Assembly: GCF_030518235.1 (NCBI RefSeq)
Contig: NZ_JAULSA010000016.1
Coordinates: 28,865 to 92,864 of the forward strand
Origin: Saccharibacillus sp. CPCC 101409
Lineage (GTDB): Bacteria > Bacillota > Bacilli > Paenibacillales > Paenibacillaceae
Direction: 5' to 3'
DNA length: 64,000 nt
Each line of letters begins with the position of its first letter. Position 1 is the stretch's first letter. This document shows positions 52,031-60,727 of this stretch, one piece after another. Under the pieces are notes generated by a model. That model was not told where the DNA came from, did not search any database, and saw nothing but the letters and a program-made list of their open reading frames with translations. Position numbers and translations under genes: made by a program.

Positions 52031-52462
52031 ATGTCCGAAACGTTTTACGAGCAGCCGATGCAGCGTCTTCTCAACGATACGAGCGGCCGGGAACCGAGAA
52101 CGCTGATCCGCGTATTTGTCGGTCCGGGGCGGCTGGAGGAAACGATTGATTATTACGAACAGCTTCAACAGGTAGCCCGGGACGCTTTTTTTCCGTATCC
52201 GGAAGCCGGGTTGTATCTGGCGATGGTCGGCTCTTTCCTGATTATCGAAGGGTCGGACGAACAGCTTGCGCCGTACCGCCAAACGACGGGCACGCTGCTG
52301 GTCGACGACGTCCAGCCTTACTACGACAGGCTTCTCGCGGACGGCGCGGAGATCGTCGGGGCGATCCGGGACGTGCCGACCGGACGCGGCTTCACCGCCC
52401 GTCACCGCGACGGAACCGTGGTCGAGTATGTGCACCATCGGCCGGACCCGCAGGGACGGTGA
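52031..52462 (+). CDS. VOC (glyoxalase-fold) family protein
   Basis: The 143-residue protein fits the vicinal oxygen chelate superfamily with two beta-alpha-beta-beta-beta units. The first is TLIRVFVGPGRLEETIDYYEQL. The second holds GTLLVDDVQPYYDRLLADGAEIVG and the closing FTARHRDGTVVEYVHH with a Glu-Tyr where metal-binding Glu often sits. A full set of His/Glu metal ligands is not evident, so it may be a metal-free or binding-only member. ATG 52031 has an AAGGAAGG site; an in-frame upstream start at 51896 lies beside the guaA terminator and has none. The substrate is unknown. Confidence 0.75.
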   Translation: MSETFYEQPMQRLLNDTSGREPRTLIRVFVGPGRLEETIDYYEQLQQVARDAFFPYPEAGLYLAMVGSFLIIEGSDEQLAPYRQTTGTLLVDDVQPYYDRLLADGAEIVGAIRDVPTGRGFTARHRDGTVVEYVHHRPDPQGR

Positions 52463-52505
52463 CCGCCCGGACGAATCGAGGGACGACAGAGGCATAAATA
52501 AAGCG

Positions 52506-52551
52506 AACTCCCGGTTCTCCCCGCGAAAAAAACGGCGGGAAGCCGGGAGTT
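52506..52551. terminator. Bidirectional terminator between the VOC and LysE genes
   Basis: AACTCCCGG with an inner CCCGC pairs with GCGGG and CCGGGAGTT around an A-rich loop. Confidence 0.7.
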
Positions 52552-52644
52552 CTGCCAAATGAGCGGACGGATATAAGCGGGCGGAAAGCGCCGGAGATAG
52601 TAGGGGGCGCTAAAGTTCGGCCGCGGCGCGCCCGGGCCGCGTGC

Positions 52645-53283
52645 TCAAGCGCGCAGGTAAGTCGTAAGATCGGTAATAAATTCGTACACGAAATAAGCGG
52701 CGAAGCCGATCAGCAGCAGGCCGGCGGCGACGGATACCCATTTGATCGCGGTCCGGTTCAGCACTCTGCGGCTTAGGGACACGATCGACAGCAGTCCGAG
52801 ATCGTGCAGCAGAATTCCGCTCAGCACGCCCGCCGCGGCCAGCGCGAACGCCGCCGGATTCGAATCGTGGTAAGAATCGGATAGAACCGTGCCGAATACG
52901 GATACCCAGAAGATCAGATTGCCGGGCGATACCGCGACCAGCAGGCCGTTGCGGTACGTGCGGGCCAGCGATTTCTGCGTTTTCTCGTCGGCGGGCGTGA
53001 TATCGTGGTCCGCGTGCCGGATCGAGTCGTATCCCAGATACGCGAGGAATCCGGCTCCGATCAGCCAGAGCGGCATCTGGACAAAAGGCAGGGAGAGGAA
53101 CGTCGCGAACCCTGCGTACATCGCGAGGATCAGCAGGCCGTCGATGGTCATTCCGCCCAATCCGACGGCCCATCCGTGCAGAAAGCCGTTTTTTAGACCT
53201 TGCTTGGTCATTTCGACCGTGATTGCGCCTACGGGCAGCGCGATCGCCAGCCCGAGCAGAAAATATTTCAGATACAGCTCCAT
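52645..53283 (-). CDS. LysE/RhtB family transporter
   Basis: The 212-residue protein has six predicted membrane helices. The LysE-type N terminus (LLGLAIALPVGAITVEMTKQGLKNG) and the conserved SPGNLIFWVSVFG helix with Pro-Gly-Asn are present. Members export amino acids or related small molecules. ATG 53283 has a GGAAAGGAA site. It is monocistronic and divergent from the SMI1/KNR4 gene. The substrate is not predictable. Confidence 0.85.
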   Translation of the reverse strand: MELYLKYFLLGLAIALPVGAITVEMTKQGLKNGFLHGWAVGLGGMTIDGLLILAMYAGFATFLSLPFVQMPLWLIGAGFLAYLGYDSIRHADHDITPADEKTQKSLARTYRNGLLVAVSPGNLIFWVSVFGTVLSDSYHDSNPAAFALAAAGVLSGILLHDLGLLSIVSLSRRVLNRTAIKWVSVAAGLLLIGFAAYFVYEFITDLTTYLRA

Positions 53284-53412
53284 GAATGTTCCTTTCCGAA
53301 GCGGCGCCTTCTTTCAGCTTACAAGTACCTCTCATATCTTCATTTTAAACGATTCGATGAAATAAGAAATAACTAAAAAATGGAAATGGTCAACAGAGGA
53401 GGATGCGCTAAC

Positions 53413-53889
53413 GTGGAAATGGAAGAGATCGAAGAACTATTGACGGAGACATATGCAGCGGGGAAAGAAGACGGCGTACAGCCGGAACCCGAAGACCGCC
53501 TGGCCGCGTTCGAAGAAAGCCGCAGCATCCGCCTGCCCGGCGAATACCGGGAGCTGCTGGCGCGTTTCGGTCCGCTGCGTTTTGCCGAGCCGACGATACA
53601 CGGATTGAAGGAGCAGGAATGGGCGTACCCGCCAGGCATGGAGCTAATCGCGGACTATCGCAGTCAGGGCGCCCTCGAGCCGGATCTCCAGCTATTCCCT
53701 ATCGGGGGCTTCGGCGACGGTGACCTGCTGGTGCTTCAGCCGGGCGGCGCCGTATACCGGCTTTATCATGACGGATACGACGATTCACCGCTGGAAAAGA
53801 TCGTCGACGATATGCCGACGATGCTGGGCGAACTGTCGAAATTCATGCTGGATGTGTATCGGGCCATGAAAGAACAAAATAAAGTATAA
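53413..53889 (+). CDS. SMI1/KNR4 (SUKH) family protein
   Basis: The 158-residue cytoplasmic protein has the SUKH fold signature. RLAAFEESRSIRLPGEYRELLARFGPLRF is the leading helix-turn, followed by LFPIGGFGDGDLLVLQPGGAVYRLYHD and a closing helix. In bacteria this fold often serves as the immunity partner of polymorphic toxins, but stand-alone housekeeping members are common. No toxin-like gene is adjacent. I place the start at GTG 53413 because an AGAGGAGG site lies 10 bases before it. The ATG at 53380 has none, and the ATG at 53419 would be 16 bases away. Confidence 0.8.
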   Translation: MEMEEIEELLTETYAAGKEDGVQPEPEDRLAAFEESRSIRLPGEYRELLARFGPLRFAEPTIHGLKEQEWAYPPGMELIADYRSQGALEPDLQLFPIGGFGDGDLLVLQPGGAVYRLYHDGYDDSPLEKIVDDMPTMLGELSKFMLDVYRAMKEQNKV

Positions 53890-53907
53890 AATTAAAAATA
53901 AATAAGG

Positions 53908-53936
53908 TTCACTTCGTAACCGGGGTTCTGTATAAT
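53908..53936 (+). promoter_or_regulatory. Candidate promoter of the MFS gene
   Basis: TTCACT and a perfect TATAAT are separated by 17 bases, 57 bases before the MFS start. Confidence 0.65.
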
Positions 53937-53949
53937 CTGGAATCAGATT
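53934..53949. promoter_or_regulatory. Palindrome overlapping the MFS -10 box
   Basis: AATCTG, four bases, CAGATT: a perfect 6-bp inverted repeat that starts inside the TATAAT box, a typical position for a repressor operator of a drug-efflux gene. Confidence 0.5.
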
Positions 53950-53993
53950 AGGGCGTATACGTCCTGGAAGAGGGGCTGAACAGATACATTATT

Positions 53994-55208
53994 ATGGATA
54001 ATCGTACAAGCAAAAATCGTCAGTGGAGCGTGATCGGCCTCGCTTTACTGCTGGGCGTATTTTCGACGTTGGGACCGTTCACGATCGATATGTATTTGCC
54101 CGCGTTCCCCAGGATCGCAGCGGATTTCAACGCGAACGCGTCTTTGGTTCAATTCAGTTTAACGGCTTGTTTGCTCGGACTCGGGATCGGTCAGCTTGTC
54201 GTGGGGCCTTTAAGCGACGCTTACGGCAGACGCCGGCCTTTGCTGATCGCCATGATCGGGTACGTCGTTTTTTCGTTGGCCTGCGCGTATTCGCCCAATA
54301 TCGGCATGCTGATCTTTTTCCGCTTCGCTCAGGGTTTTGCGGCTTCCGCGGGAATCGTGATTTCGCGCGCGATCGCACGCGACCTGTACAGCGGGCATGA
54401 ACTGACCCGATTTTTCTCCCTTCTGCTGCTTGTAAGCAACCTGGGGCCTTTGGCCGCTCCGATTGCCGGAAGCGGGGTGCTGACCTTTACGGCATGGCCG
54501 GGCGTATTTGTTTCCCTCGCGATTCTGGGCGTGTTCCTCTACCTGATGACGCAGCTTCGTTTAAAAGAAACCCATCCTCTCGAGCAGCGGGTATCGCCGA
54601 ATTTCAAGTCCCAGCTCCGCAGTTACGGTTTGATGCTGCGCAATCGGAAGTTCGTCGGCTATATGCTGGCGCAGGGGATTCTGACTGGAGGCGTATTCGC
54701 GTACGTGGCAGCCACGCCTTTTATTTATCAAAATATTTACGGCGTTTCGCCCGCGATGTTCTCCGTATTGTTTGCATCCAACGGGATCAGCTTGATTATC
54801 GGTTCTCAAATTGTCGGGCGGATCTCGCATCGTGTCCCGGAGCAGAAGCTTATGGTAATCGGCTTATGGATGGCTGTACTGTCAAGCATCGTCGTGGTGG
54901 GAGTTACGATTGTCGAAGGACCGCTGTTTGCTTTGGTCGTTCCTTTATTTGTCTTCGTGTGTTCGATCAGTATCACCTCCACGGCGGCTTTCCCGCTCGC
55001 CATGGAGAGCCAGTCCAAAAATGCCGGGAGCGCGGCGGCGCTGCTCGGTCTTGTGCCCTTTGTGCTCGGAGGACTGGTCGCGCCTATGGTCGGGATTGCA
55101 GGCGAGGACACGGCCGTTCCTCTTGGCCTTACTTTGATGGTGACGAGCCTTATTGCGCTTTTGACTTACTTTATGCTGGTGAGAAAAGCCGAACAGGCGC
55201 AGCGTTAA
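53994..55208 (+). CDS. MFS drug-efflux transporter (Bcr/CflA type)
   Basis: The 404-residue protein has twelve predicted membrane helices. The Bcr/CflA subgroup features are FTIDMYLPAFPRIAADF in helix 1 and the motif-A loop GPLSDAYGRRRPLL. RFAQGFAASAGIVISRAIARDLYSG also belongs to the subgroup, as does the final AAALLGLVPFVLGG. Members export chloramphenicol, bicyclomycin, sulfonamides or amino-acid-like compounds; the substrate here is unknown. ATG 53994 is unusually far (about 18 bases) from the nearest AGAGGGG site, so translation may be weak or the start misassigned. A promoter with a palindromic operator candidate lies upstream. Confidence 0.88.
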   Translation: MDNRTSKNRQWSVIGLALLLGVFSTLGPFTIDMYLPAFPRIAADFNANASLVQFSLTACLLGLGIGQLVVGPLSDAYGRRRPLLIAMIGYVVFSLACAYSPNIGMLIFFRFAQGFAASAGIVISRAIARDLYSGHELTRFFSLLLLVSNLGPLAAPIAGSGVLTFTAWPGVFVSLAILGVFLYLMTQLRLKETHPLEQRVSPNFKSQLRSYGLMLRNRKFVGYMLAQGILTGGVFAYVAATPFIYQNIYGVSPAMFSVLFASNGISLIIGSQIVGRISHRVPEQKLMVIGLWMAVLSSIVVVGVTIVEGPLFALVVPLFVFVCSISITSTAAFPLAMESQSKNAGSAAALLGLVPFVLGGLVAPMVGIAGEDTAVPLGLTLMVTSLIALLTYFMLVRKAEQAQR

Positions 55209-55211
55209 GCT

Positions 55212-55411
55212 AGGGCGTGTCTCAAAACTCGCTGACGTGCATCTTGAACTGCCTTTTCGCCCTCCAATGAACCGTACCTAAAGCGTGTACGCTTCATTCA
55301 ACGCCTGCGTCACTTTCCCTTGATGTGCCCCGGCACACCTTCGTAAAAGTTCCTTGTTGAGAACGAAAATTCAGCCCAATCTGCTCCCGTCGGAGTTTCA
55401 AGACACGCCCT
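55212..55411. repeat. 200-bp MITE-like element with AGGGCGTGTCT ends
   Basis: AGGGCGTGTCT (55212-55222) and its perfect inverted copy AGACACGCCCT (55401-55411) bound the element. The next ~15 bases of each end also match partly (CAAAACTC versus GAAACTCC). No transposase frame is present; the short frame inside on the minus strand lacks a start signal. The ends resemble those of IS5-like elements, so a non-autonomous derivative is plausible. Confidence 0.65.
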
Positions 55412-55412
55412 G

Positions 55413-55458
55413 AAAAAAGTGGACAGCCGCCGTAATTGCGCGGCTGTCCACTTTTTTA
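55413..55458. terminator. Bidirectional terminator between the MFS gene and cysA
   Basis: AAAAAAGTGGACAGCCGC and GCGGCTGTCCACTTTTTT form an 18-bp perfect stem, adjoining the right end of the MITE-like element. Confidence 0.9.
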
Positions 55459-55475
55459 TTTTCAGACAAACACGG

Positions 55476-56534
55476 TCAAATAAACACCGTATTCTCATCC
55501 TTCAGCCGCGCATTCTCCGCCAGCCGCACTTTATCCTCGTTGTACAAATACAGGCGGTAGATCAGCACGCTCACCGGTTCGCCCGGCGCCAGCGCCGCTT
55601 CTTCCGGCGAACGGTAGCCGATCAGCCGCATGCCCTGCACATTGACGTGCACTTCGATCAGGCTGCCGCGAAAAAAGACGTCTTCCACCGTGCCTTCCTC
55701 GCTGGCGTGCGCGTACGGCTGCTTGCCGAGCTTGGCGATCTGGATCAGCTCCGGCCGGATCACCGCGTTGTCGTAGCCTTCGTAAGACTCGAATCCTTTC
55801 AGCGTCCGGTAATGCGCAAGCACCGAAGATTCGCCGATAAACTGCGCGGCGAACGGCGTCGAAGGCTCCTTGTAAATATCCGCCGGATTGCCTTTTTGCT
55901 CGATGCGGCCCCGGTTGACGATAATGATCTCGTCGGCCACCTCGACCGCTTCGTCCTGGTCGTGCGTGACGAAGATGCTGGTGATGCCGAGCGAGCTGAT
56001 CGTTTCGCGCAGCCACAGCCGCAGCTCTTTGCGGATCTTGGCGTCGATCGCCGCGAACGGCTCGTCGAGCAGCAGCAGATGCGGATTGGGCGCCAGCGCC
56101 CGGGCGAACGCCACCCGCTGCTTCTGTCCGCCGGAGAGCTGGTGCGGATAGCGGCTTTGCAGCCCCTGAAGCCCGACCAGATCGACCAGCTGATTGACGC
56201 GCTCGCGGATAAAGGCTTTGTCCTTTTTCTCCACCGTCAGCCCGAACGCGATATTGTCGAACACGGTCATATAGCGGAACAGCGCGTAATTTTGAAACAC
56301 GAAGCCGATCCCGCGTTTGCTGGCCGGCACGTCGTTGACTCTTTGCCCGTCGATATAAATATCTCCGGAATCCGGATGCACCAACCCCGCCAGCGTGCGC
56401 AGGATCGTCGTTTTGCCGCTGCCCGACGGGCCGAGCAGACCGACCAGCTTGCCTTTTTCGATTGAAAAAGATACGTCGTCCAGCGCTTTGTAGCCTTTAA
56501 ACGCTTTGTCCACCTGCCGCAGCTCAACGTACAT
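55476..56534 (-). CDS. cysA: Sulfate/thiosulfate ABC importer, ATP-binding subunit
   Basis: The 352-residue ATPase has Walker A GPSGSGKTT (about residue 35), signature QLSGGQKQRVAFARAL, Walker B LLLLDEPFAAID and the H-loop FVTHDQDEA. A C-terminal regulatory TOBE domain follows (DNAVIRPELIQIAKLG to the end). Similarity to CysA rather than MalK is supported by its place after sbp, cysT and cysW. Its ATG lies 11 bases inside the end of cysW. It closes the operon 18 bases before a strong terminator. Confidence 0.93.
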   Translation of the reverse strand: MYVELRQVDKAFKGYKALDDVSFSIEKGKLVGLLGPSGSGKTTILRTLAGLVHPDSGDIYIDGQRVNDVPASKRGIGFVFQNYALFRYMTVFDNIAFGLTVEKKDKAFIRERVNQLVDLVGLQGLQSRYPHQLSGGQKQRVAFARALAPNPHLLLLDEPFAAIDAKIRKELRLWLRETISSLGITSIFVTHDQDEAVEVADEIIIVNRGRIEQKGNPADIYKEPSTPFAAQFIGESSVLAHYRTLKGFESYEGYDNAVIRPELIQIAKLGKQPYAHASEEGTVEDVFFRGSLIEVHVNVQGMRLIGYRSPEEAALAPGEPVSVLIYRLYLYNEDKVRLAENARLKDENTVFI

Positions 56535-57423
56535 GTTCGTGCTCCTCCTTTCTTCCTTTGAACTCGACGATATTGCGCAGAATCAAGATGATGATCGCGG
56601 CCGCGACCAGGATCGACGATACGGCGAACGCCGCGGTCAACTGGAACTCGCTGAACAGGATCTCGATATGCAGCGGAAGGGTGTTGGTCTTGCCGCGCAG
56701 ATGTCCCGATACGACGGACACCGCCCCGAACTCGCCCAGCGCTCTCGCCGTACACAGGATGATGCCGTACAGGAGTCCCCACTTGATATGCGGCAGCGTA
56801 ATCTTCCGGTAAATGGTCCACCAGCCTGCGCCCATCAGGGCGGCGGCTTCCTCTTCGTCGCTGCCCTGCGCCTGCATCAGCGGAATCAGCTCGCGCGCCA
56901 CGAACGGGAAAGTGACGAAGATCGTCGCCAGGATGACGCCCGGCACCGCGAATACCACTTTGAGATCGTGCGCCTGGAGGAAATCGTACGCCCATCCGAT
57001 CCGCCCGAATACCAGGATAAACACCAGACCGGCGATCACGGGGGAGATGGCGAACGGAATATCGATCAGCGTGGTCAGGAACTGCTTGCCGCGAAAATGG
57101 AACTTGCTGATCGTCCACGACGCGAACAGGCCGAACACGGTGTTGCAGATCACGGCGGCGGCGGTCGCAAGCAGCGTGAGTTGGAGCGCTTTGATCGCAT
57201 ACGGATCGGTAATCGCATTCGAGAACACGTCCCAGCCCTGTTTGAGCGCGTACACGCAGACCGTAATCAGCGGCAGCACCAGCATCACGAGGATAAACAG
57301 CACGCCGAGCGCGATCAGCACGAGGCGGGCGGTTCGGCCCTGCGCCCTCGCCGTATTCCGCGCCGCGGCCGCCGGCTGCGGAATCGAAGCCGGATTCGGC
57401 GGTATGGGATTCGGATCGCTCAT
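56524..57423 (-). CDS. cysW: Sulfate ABC importer permease CysW
   Basis: The 299-residue permease has six predicted helices after a Pro/Ala-rich, disordered N terminus of ~30 residues. The coupling loop EEEAAALMGAGWWTIYRKITLPHIKWGL and the CTARALGEFGAVSVVSGH segment are hallmarks of CysW. ATG 57423 has an AAAGGAG site; the frame continues far upstream inside cysT but only as a shadow. Its start overlaps the cysT stop (TGATG). It forms a heterodimer with CysT. Confidence 0.93.
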   Translation of the reverse strand: MSDPNPIPPNPASIPQPAAAARNTARAQGRTARLVLIALGVLFILVMLVLPLITVCVYALKQGWDVFSNAITDPYAIKALQLTLLATAAAVICNTVFGLFASWTISKFHFRGKQFLTTLIDIPFAISPVIAGLVFILVFGRIGWAYDFLQAHDLKVVFAVPGVILATIFVTFPFVARELIPLMQAQGSDEEEAAALMGAGWWTIYRKITLPHIKWGLLYGIILCTARALGEFGAVSVVSGHLRGKTNTLPLHIEILFSEFQLTAAFAVSSILVAAAIIILILRNIVEFKGRKEEHEHVR

Positions 57424-58274
57424 CAGTTCTCCGCTCCTTTCGCCGCATGGTTGAGTCTGGACTGGATAAAGTTGATTGCAAACAGCGTCAGGAACGAGAA
57501 TACGATCATGACCAGAGCGATCGACGTCGCCGCGCCGTAGTTGAACTGCTCCAGCTTGCTCATAATGACCAGCGGCACGATCTGCGTCTTGTACGGAATA
57601 TTGCCGGCGATAAAAATAACGCTGCCGTACTCGCCCAGCCCCCGCGCGAACGCCAGCCCGAATCCCGTCAGCAGGGCGGGACGGATCTCGGGAAACACCA
57701 CCCGGCGAAACGTGCGAAGCAGACCCGCTCCGAGCATCGTCGCCGCTTCTTCGTACTGTCCGTCGAGCTTCTCCAGCACCGGCTGGATGGAGCGCACCAC
57801 GAACGGAATGCCGATAAAGATCAGCGCGATCGTAATGCCGACCGGCGTATACGCGATCTTGACGCCGATCCCGGCGAACAGCCGGCCGATCCAGCCGCTG
57901 TCGGCATACAGCGTCGTCAGCGCGATCCCCGCCACCGCGGTGGGCAGCGCGAACGGCAGCTCGATCAGGCCGTCCAGAATCCGTCTGCCGGGAAACCGGT
58001 AGCGGACGATGATCCAGGCCAGGATCGTGCCGAACACCGCGTTGACCAGAGCGGCGGCCAGCGCGCAGAGCAGGCTGATCTTGTAAGCGGCGACGGCCTG
58101 CGGATCGCTGATCGCTTTCCACAAGTCGGCCGGACCGACGTCCGACAGCACCACGAAGATCGACAGCAGCGGAATCATGACGATCAGGCTCAGCATGGAA
58201 AGCGTGACGCCCATCGACAGCCCGAAGCCGGGAATGACTCTATTCTTTTTGCGCGCCGGTTTCAAACTTCCCAT
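57423..58274 (-). CDS. cysT: Sulfate ABC importer permease CysT
   Basis: The 283-residue permease has six predicted helices. Its loop YEEAATMLGAGLLRTFRRVVFPEIRPALLTG and the AFARGLGEYGSVIFIAGN segment identify CysT (also called CysU). ATG 58274 has an AAAGGAGG site 8 bases upstream. It follows the binding-protein gene by 31 bases and overlaps cysW by one base. Confidence 0.93.
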   Translation of the reverse strand: MGSLKPARKKNRVIPGFGLSMGVTLSMLSLIVMIPLLSIFVVLSDVGPADLWKAISDPQAVAAYKISLLCALAAALVNAVFGTILAWIIVRYRFPGRRILDGLIELPFALPTAVAGIALTTLYADSGWIGRLFAGIGVKIAYTPVGITIALIFIGIPFVVRSIQPVLEKLDGQYEEAATMLGAGLLRTFRRVVFPEIRPALLTGFGLAFARGLGEYGSVIFIAGNIPYKTQIVPLVIMSKLEQFNYGAATSIALVMIVFSFLTLFAINFIQSRLNHAAKGAEN

Positions 58275-58305
58275 GTCTCAGCCTCCTTTGTCCGCGATTA
58301 AGCCG

Positions 58306-59421
58306 TTACTTTTGATAGATCTGGTCGAAGATCGCGCTGTCCGCGAAGAACTTCTCGGTCGCCGCTTCCCAGCCGCCGAAGTCGTCGTCGATATTCACCA
58401 GCTTGAGATCGAGGTCGAACGTATCCGAGAACTGCGACAGGATATCCGGGTTGGACGGACGATAGTAGTTGTCTCCTGCCAGCTTCTGCGCTTCGTCGGA
58501 GTAGAGATACTGCAAATATTCTTTGGAGACTTCTTCGGTGCCGCGCTTCTTGGCGATCTCGTCGACGACCGCGACCGAAGGCTGCGCCAGGATGCTGATG
58601 CTCGGCGTTACGATCTCGTAATCGTCCGGATGTTCCTTGATCGACAGGAAAGCTTCGTTTTCCCACGCCAGCAGCACGTCGCCCTGTTTGTTCTCCACGA
58701 AGGTGGTCGTCGCGCCGCGCGCCCCGGTATCGAGCACGGTCACGTTGTTGTACAGGTTCTTGATAAACTCCGTCGATTTCGCTTCGTCGCTGCCGTCGTG
58801 TTCCTGCGCGTACGCCCACGCCGCCAGGAAGTTCCAGCGCGCGCCGCCGGACGTTTTCGGATTCGGGGTGATGACTTCGACGCCCGGCTTCACGATGTCG
58901 TCCCAGTCTTTGATGCCTTTCGGATTGCCTTTGCGCACCAGGAACACGATCGTGGAGGTGTACGGCGAACTCTGTTTGTCGAACTCGTCGACCCAGCCCG
59001 GTTCGATCAGTCCGCCTTTTTCCAGCTCGGCCACGTCCTGTTCCAGCGCCAGCGTCACCACGTCCGCCTCGTTGCCTTCGAGCACCGAACGGGCCTGTTT
59101 GCCGGAGCCGCCGTGCGACTGCACGATCGTCACGTCCTGGCCGCTTTTTTCTTTCCAGTGCGTTTGGAAAATCTTGTTGTACGCTTCGTACAGCTCGCGC
59201 GTCGGGTCGTAGGAAACGTTGGTGATTTCCACCGAAGCCGGTTTGGATGCGTCCGCGGACGCTCCCTGCGTATCGGCCGCGGCGCCCGTCGTCGAAGCGT
59301 TCGAACCGCAGGCCGCCAGCGGCGCCGCCGCCACCAGCAGCGTCAGGCTCAGCAAAGCTCTTTTTTTCAACCCGTTCAATTCCTTGAATCCGTTCATGCC
59401 GTTCATCCGTTTCAAACCCAT
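58306..59421 (-). CDS. Sulfate-binding lipoprotein of the cys importer
   Basis: The 371-residue exported protein has a signal peptide with lipobox LAAC near residue 37. A Ser/Ala/Asp-rich linker precedes the sulfate-binding fold (VEITNVSYDPTRELYEAYNK, QSHGGSGKQARSVLEG, FLVRKGNPKGIKDWDDIVKPGVEVITPNPKTSGGARWNFLAAW). The last block is the family signature that cradles sulfate. The N-terminal stretch before the hydrophobic core repeats Met-Asn-Gly. ATG 59421 has an AAGGGGG site; an upstream in-frame ATG at 59478 is inside the spacer. It is the first gene of the sbp-cysT-cysW-cysA operon. Only 64 bases separate it from the LacI gene. Confidence 0.92.
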   Translation of the reverse strand: MGLKRMNGMNGFKELNGLKKRALLSLTLLVAAAPLAACGSNASTTGAAADTQGASADASKPASVEITNVSYDPTRELYEAYNKIFQTHWKEKSGQDVTIVQSHGGSGKQARSVLEGNEADVVTLALEQDVAELEKGGLIEPGWVDEFDKQSSPYTSTIVFLVRKGNPKGIKDWDDIVKPGVEVITPNPKTSGGARWNFLAAWAYAQEHDGSDEAKSTEFIKNLYNNVTVLDTGARGATTTFVENKQGDVLLAWENEAFLSIKEHPDDYEIVTPSISILAQPSVAVVDEIAKKRGTEEVSKEYLQYLYSDEAQKLAGDNYYRPSNPDILSQFSDTFDLDLKLVNIDDDFGGWEAATEKFFADSAIFDQIYQK

Positions 59422-59485
59422 GATCGTTTCCCCCTTAACAAAAATAGAATGGAACCTGCCGAACTGCATCCCGACCAAAACGACC

Positions 59486-60517
59486 TTACTTCGCCGTGTG
59501 CGGCTTTGCGGTGCTTTCGCGAACCAGAAGCTTATGCGGAAGAAATATTTTCATGGGCAGACGGTGCTCTTTGTTGATGCGATCCAGCAGCGTGCGAACC
59601 GCCACCTTGCCCATTTCCACCTTGGGGATGCTGACCGTCGTCAAGACCGGGGACATATACTGCGCAATCTCGATATCGTCCATGCTCACCACGGAGAGCT
59701 GCTGCGGAATCTTGATGCCGGCTTCGAGAAAACGTTTGACCGCGGCGATCGCCGTAATATCGGTTGCGCAAAACACGGCGGTCGGAAAAGGAGAAGCGCT
59801 CCGCAGCAGATAGTCTGCGCCTTCGTATCCGCCGGGACCGTCCTGCGGGAACGAAGCGACCAGGTTGGCGTCTCCGTCGAGTTTGTGCCTGCGCACCGCG
59901 TCGGCGAACGCGCGGTAGCGGATTTCGTTCTGCGTTTCGCCAATGTAGGCAATGCGTTTGTGGCCCAGCCCGATCAGGTGGTCCAGCGCGGTCTTCGCGG
60001 CTTCGTAACCGTCGCAAACGATCTGGTCCCACTCGGCGTCGATCGGATTCCGGCCCACGTACACGATATTTTTATAATGTTTTTCGAGCAGCAGGCGGGT
60101 GTTCTCGTTGAAGCGCCCCAGCACCACCGCTCCGTCCGCCCGAGGGATATCCATCCTTTTGCCGAACGGGTCGCCCTGCAGATCGAAGATGGAATAGGAA
60201 GCCGATACGATGCATCCTTTCTCCAGCGCCTGCTGCTCCACGGCTCTCGCCGTCTGCGCAAAAAAAGGGTTGTCCTCCAGATCCCGCGTGCGCCCGAGGA
60301 TACAGGAGACGGTGGTACATCGCCGCGGGACCTCTTCCCGTTTGCCCTGTTTGAGCTCGCGGGCCGACTGGTTGGGGACGTACCCGGTTTCGTGAATGAT
60401 TTTCCACACCCGGTCCCGTACCGATTTGCGCGCAAAACTGTCGTCGGAAGAATTGATGATGCGCGAAACGGTAGAAATCGAAACGCCCGCCTGTTCGGCA
60501 ATCTCTTTTAACGTCAT
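59486..60517 (-). CDS. LacI family transcriptional regulator
   Basis: The 343-residue regulator has an N-terminal helix-turn-helix (TLKEIAEQAGVSISTVSRIIN) and hinge helix NQSARELK. A periplasmic-binding-protein-like effector domain follows (GHKRIAYIGE, FCATDITAIAAVKRFLEAGIKIPQQLSVVSMDDIEIAQYMSP, LLDRINKEHRLPMKIFLPHKLLVRES). Members usually sense sugars. The gene lies directly before the sulfate importer on the same strand, with no terminator between, so read-through is possible. Its own promoter has TATAAT about 75 bases upstream (minus strand) with a weak TTGAAG. ATG 60517 has a GGGAGGAG site. Confidence 0.92.
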   Translation of the reverse strand: MTLKEIAEQAGVSISTVSRIINSSDDSFARKSVRDRVWKIIHETGYVPNQSARELKQGKREEVPRRCTTVSCILGRTRDLEDNPFFAQTARAVEQQALEKGCIVSASYSIFDLQGDPFGKRMDIPRADGAVVLGRFNENTRLLLEKHYKNIVYVGRNPIDAEWDQIVCDGYEAAKTALDHLIGLGHKRIAYIGETQNEIRYRAFADAVRRHKLDGDANLVASFPQDGPGGYEGADYLLRSASPFPTAVFCATDITAIAAVKRFLEAGIKIPQQLSVVSMDDIEIAQYMSPVLTTVSIPKVEMGKVAVRTLLDRINKEHRLPMKIFLPHKLLVRESTAKPHTAK

Positions 60518-60727
60518 TTTCGCGCTCCTCCCTGTTTGAAAGTTTAAATCCGCACTAAATTTATTGGTTTAATATGCGTTATTATAATCCGCGCCGCGCC
60601 ACAACTTCAACGAAAAATAAGTACAACGTTTGCGGAAGCTGAATAAGCGGCTTTTGGCGGGAGGATTCTTGCGTTACACTAAGGGAGAAAATACGGTTTG
60701 AAATCGCATACCGAGGAGGAAACCAAA

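Noticed and set aside
53380..53889. SMI1/KNR4 gene as part of a toxin-immunity locus
   Set aside because: The fold is compatible, but there is no toxin, secretion or repeat protein next to it, so a polymorphic-toxin system cannot be claimed.
55310..55498. 62-residue minus-strand frame in the MITE-like element
   Set aside because: It crosses the element's end and the adjacent terminator and has no ribosome binding site; not a transposase fragment I can recognise.
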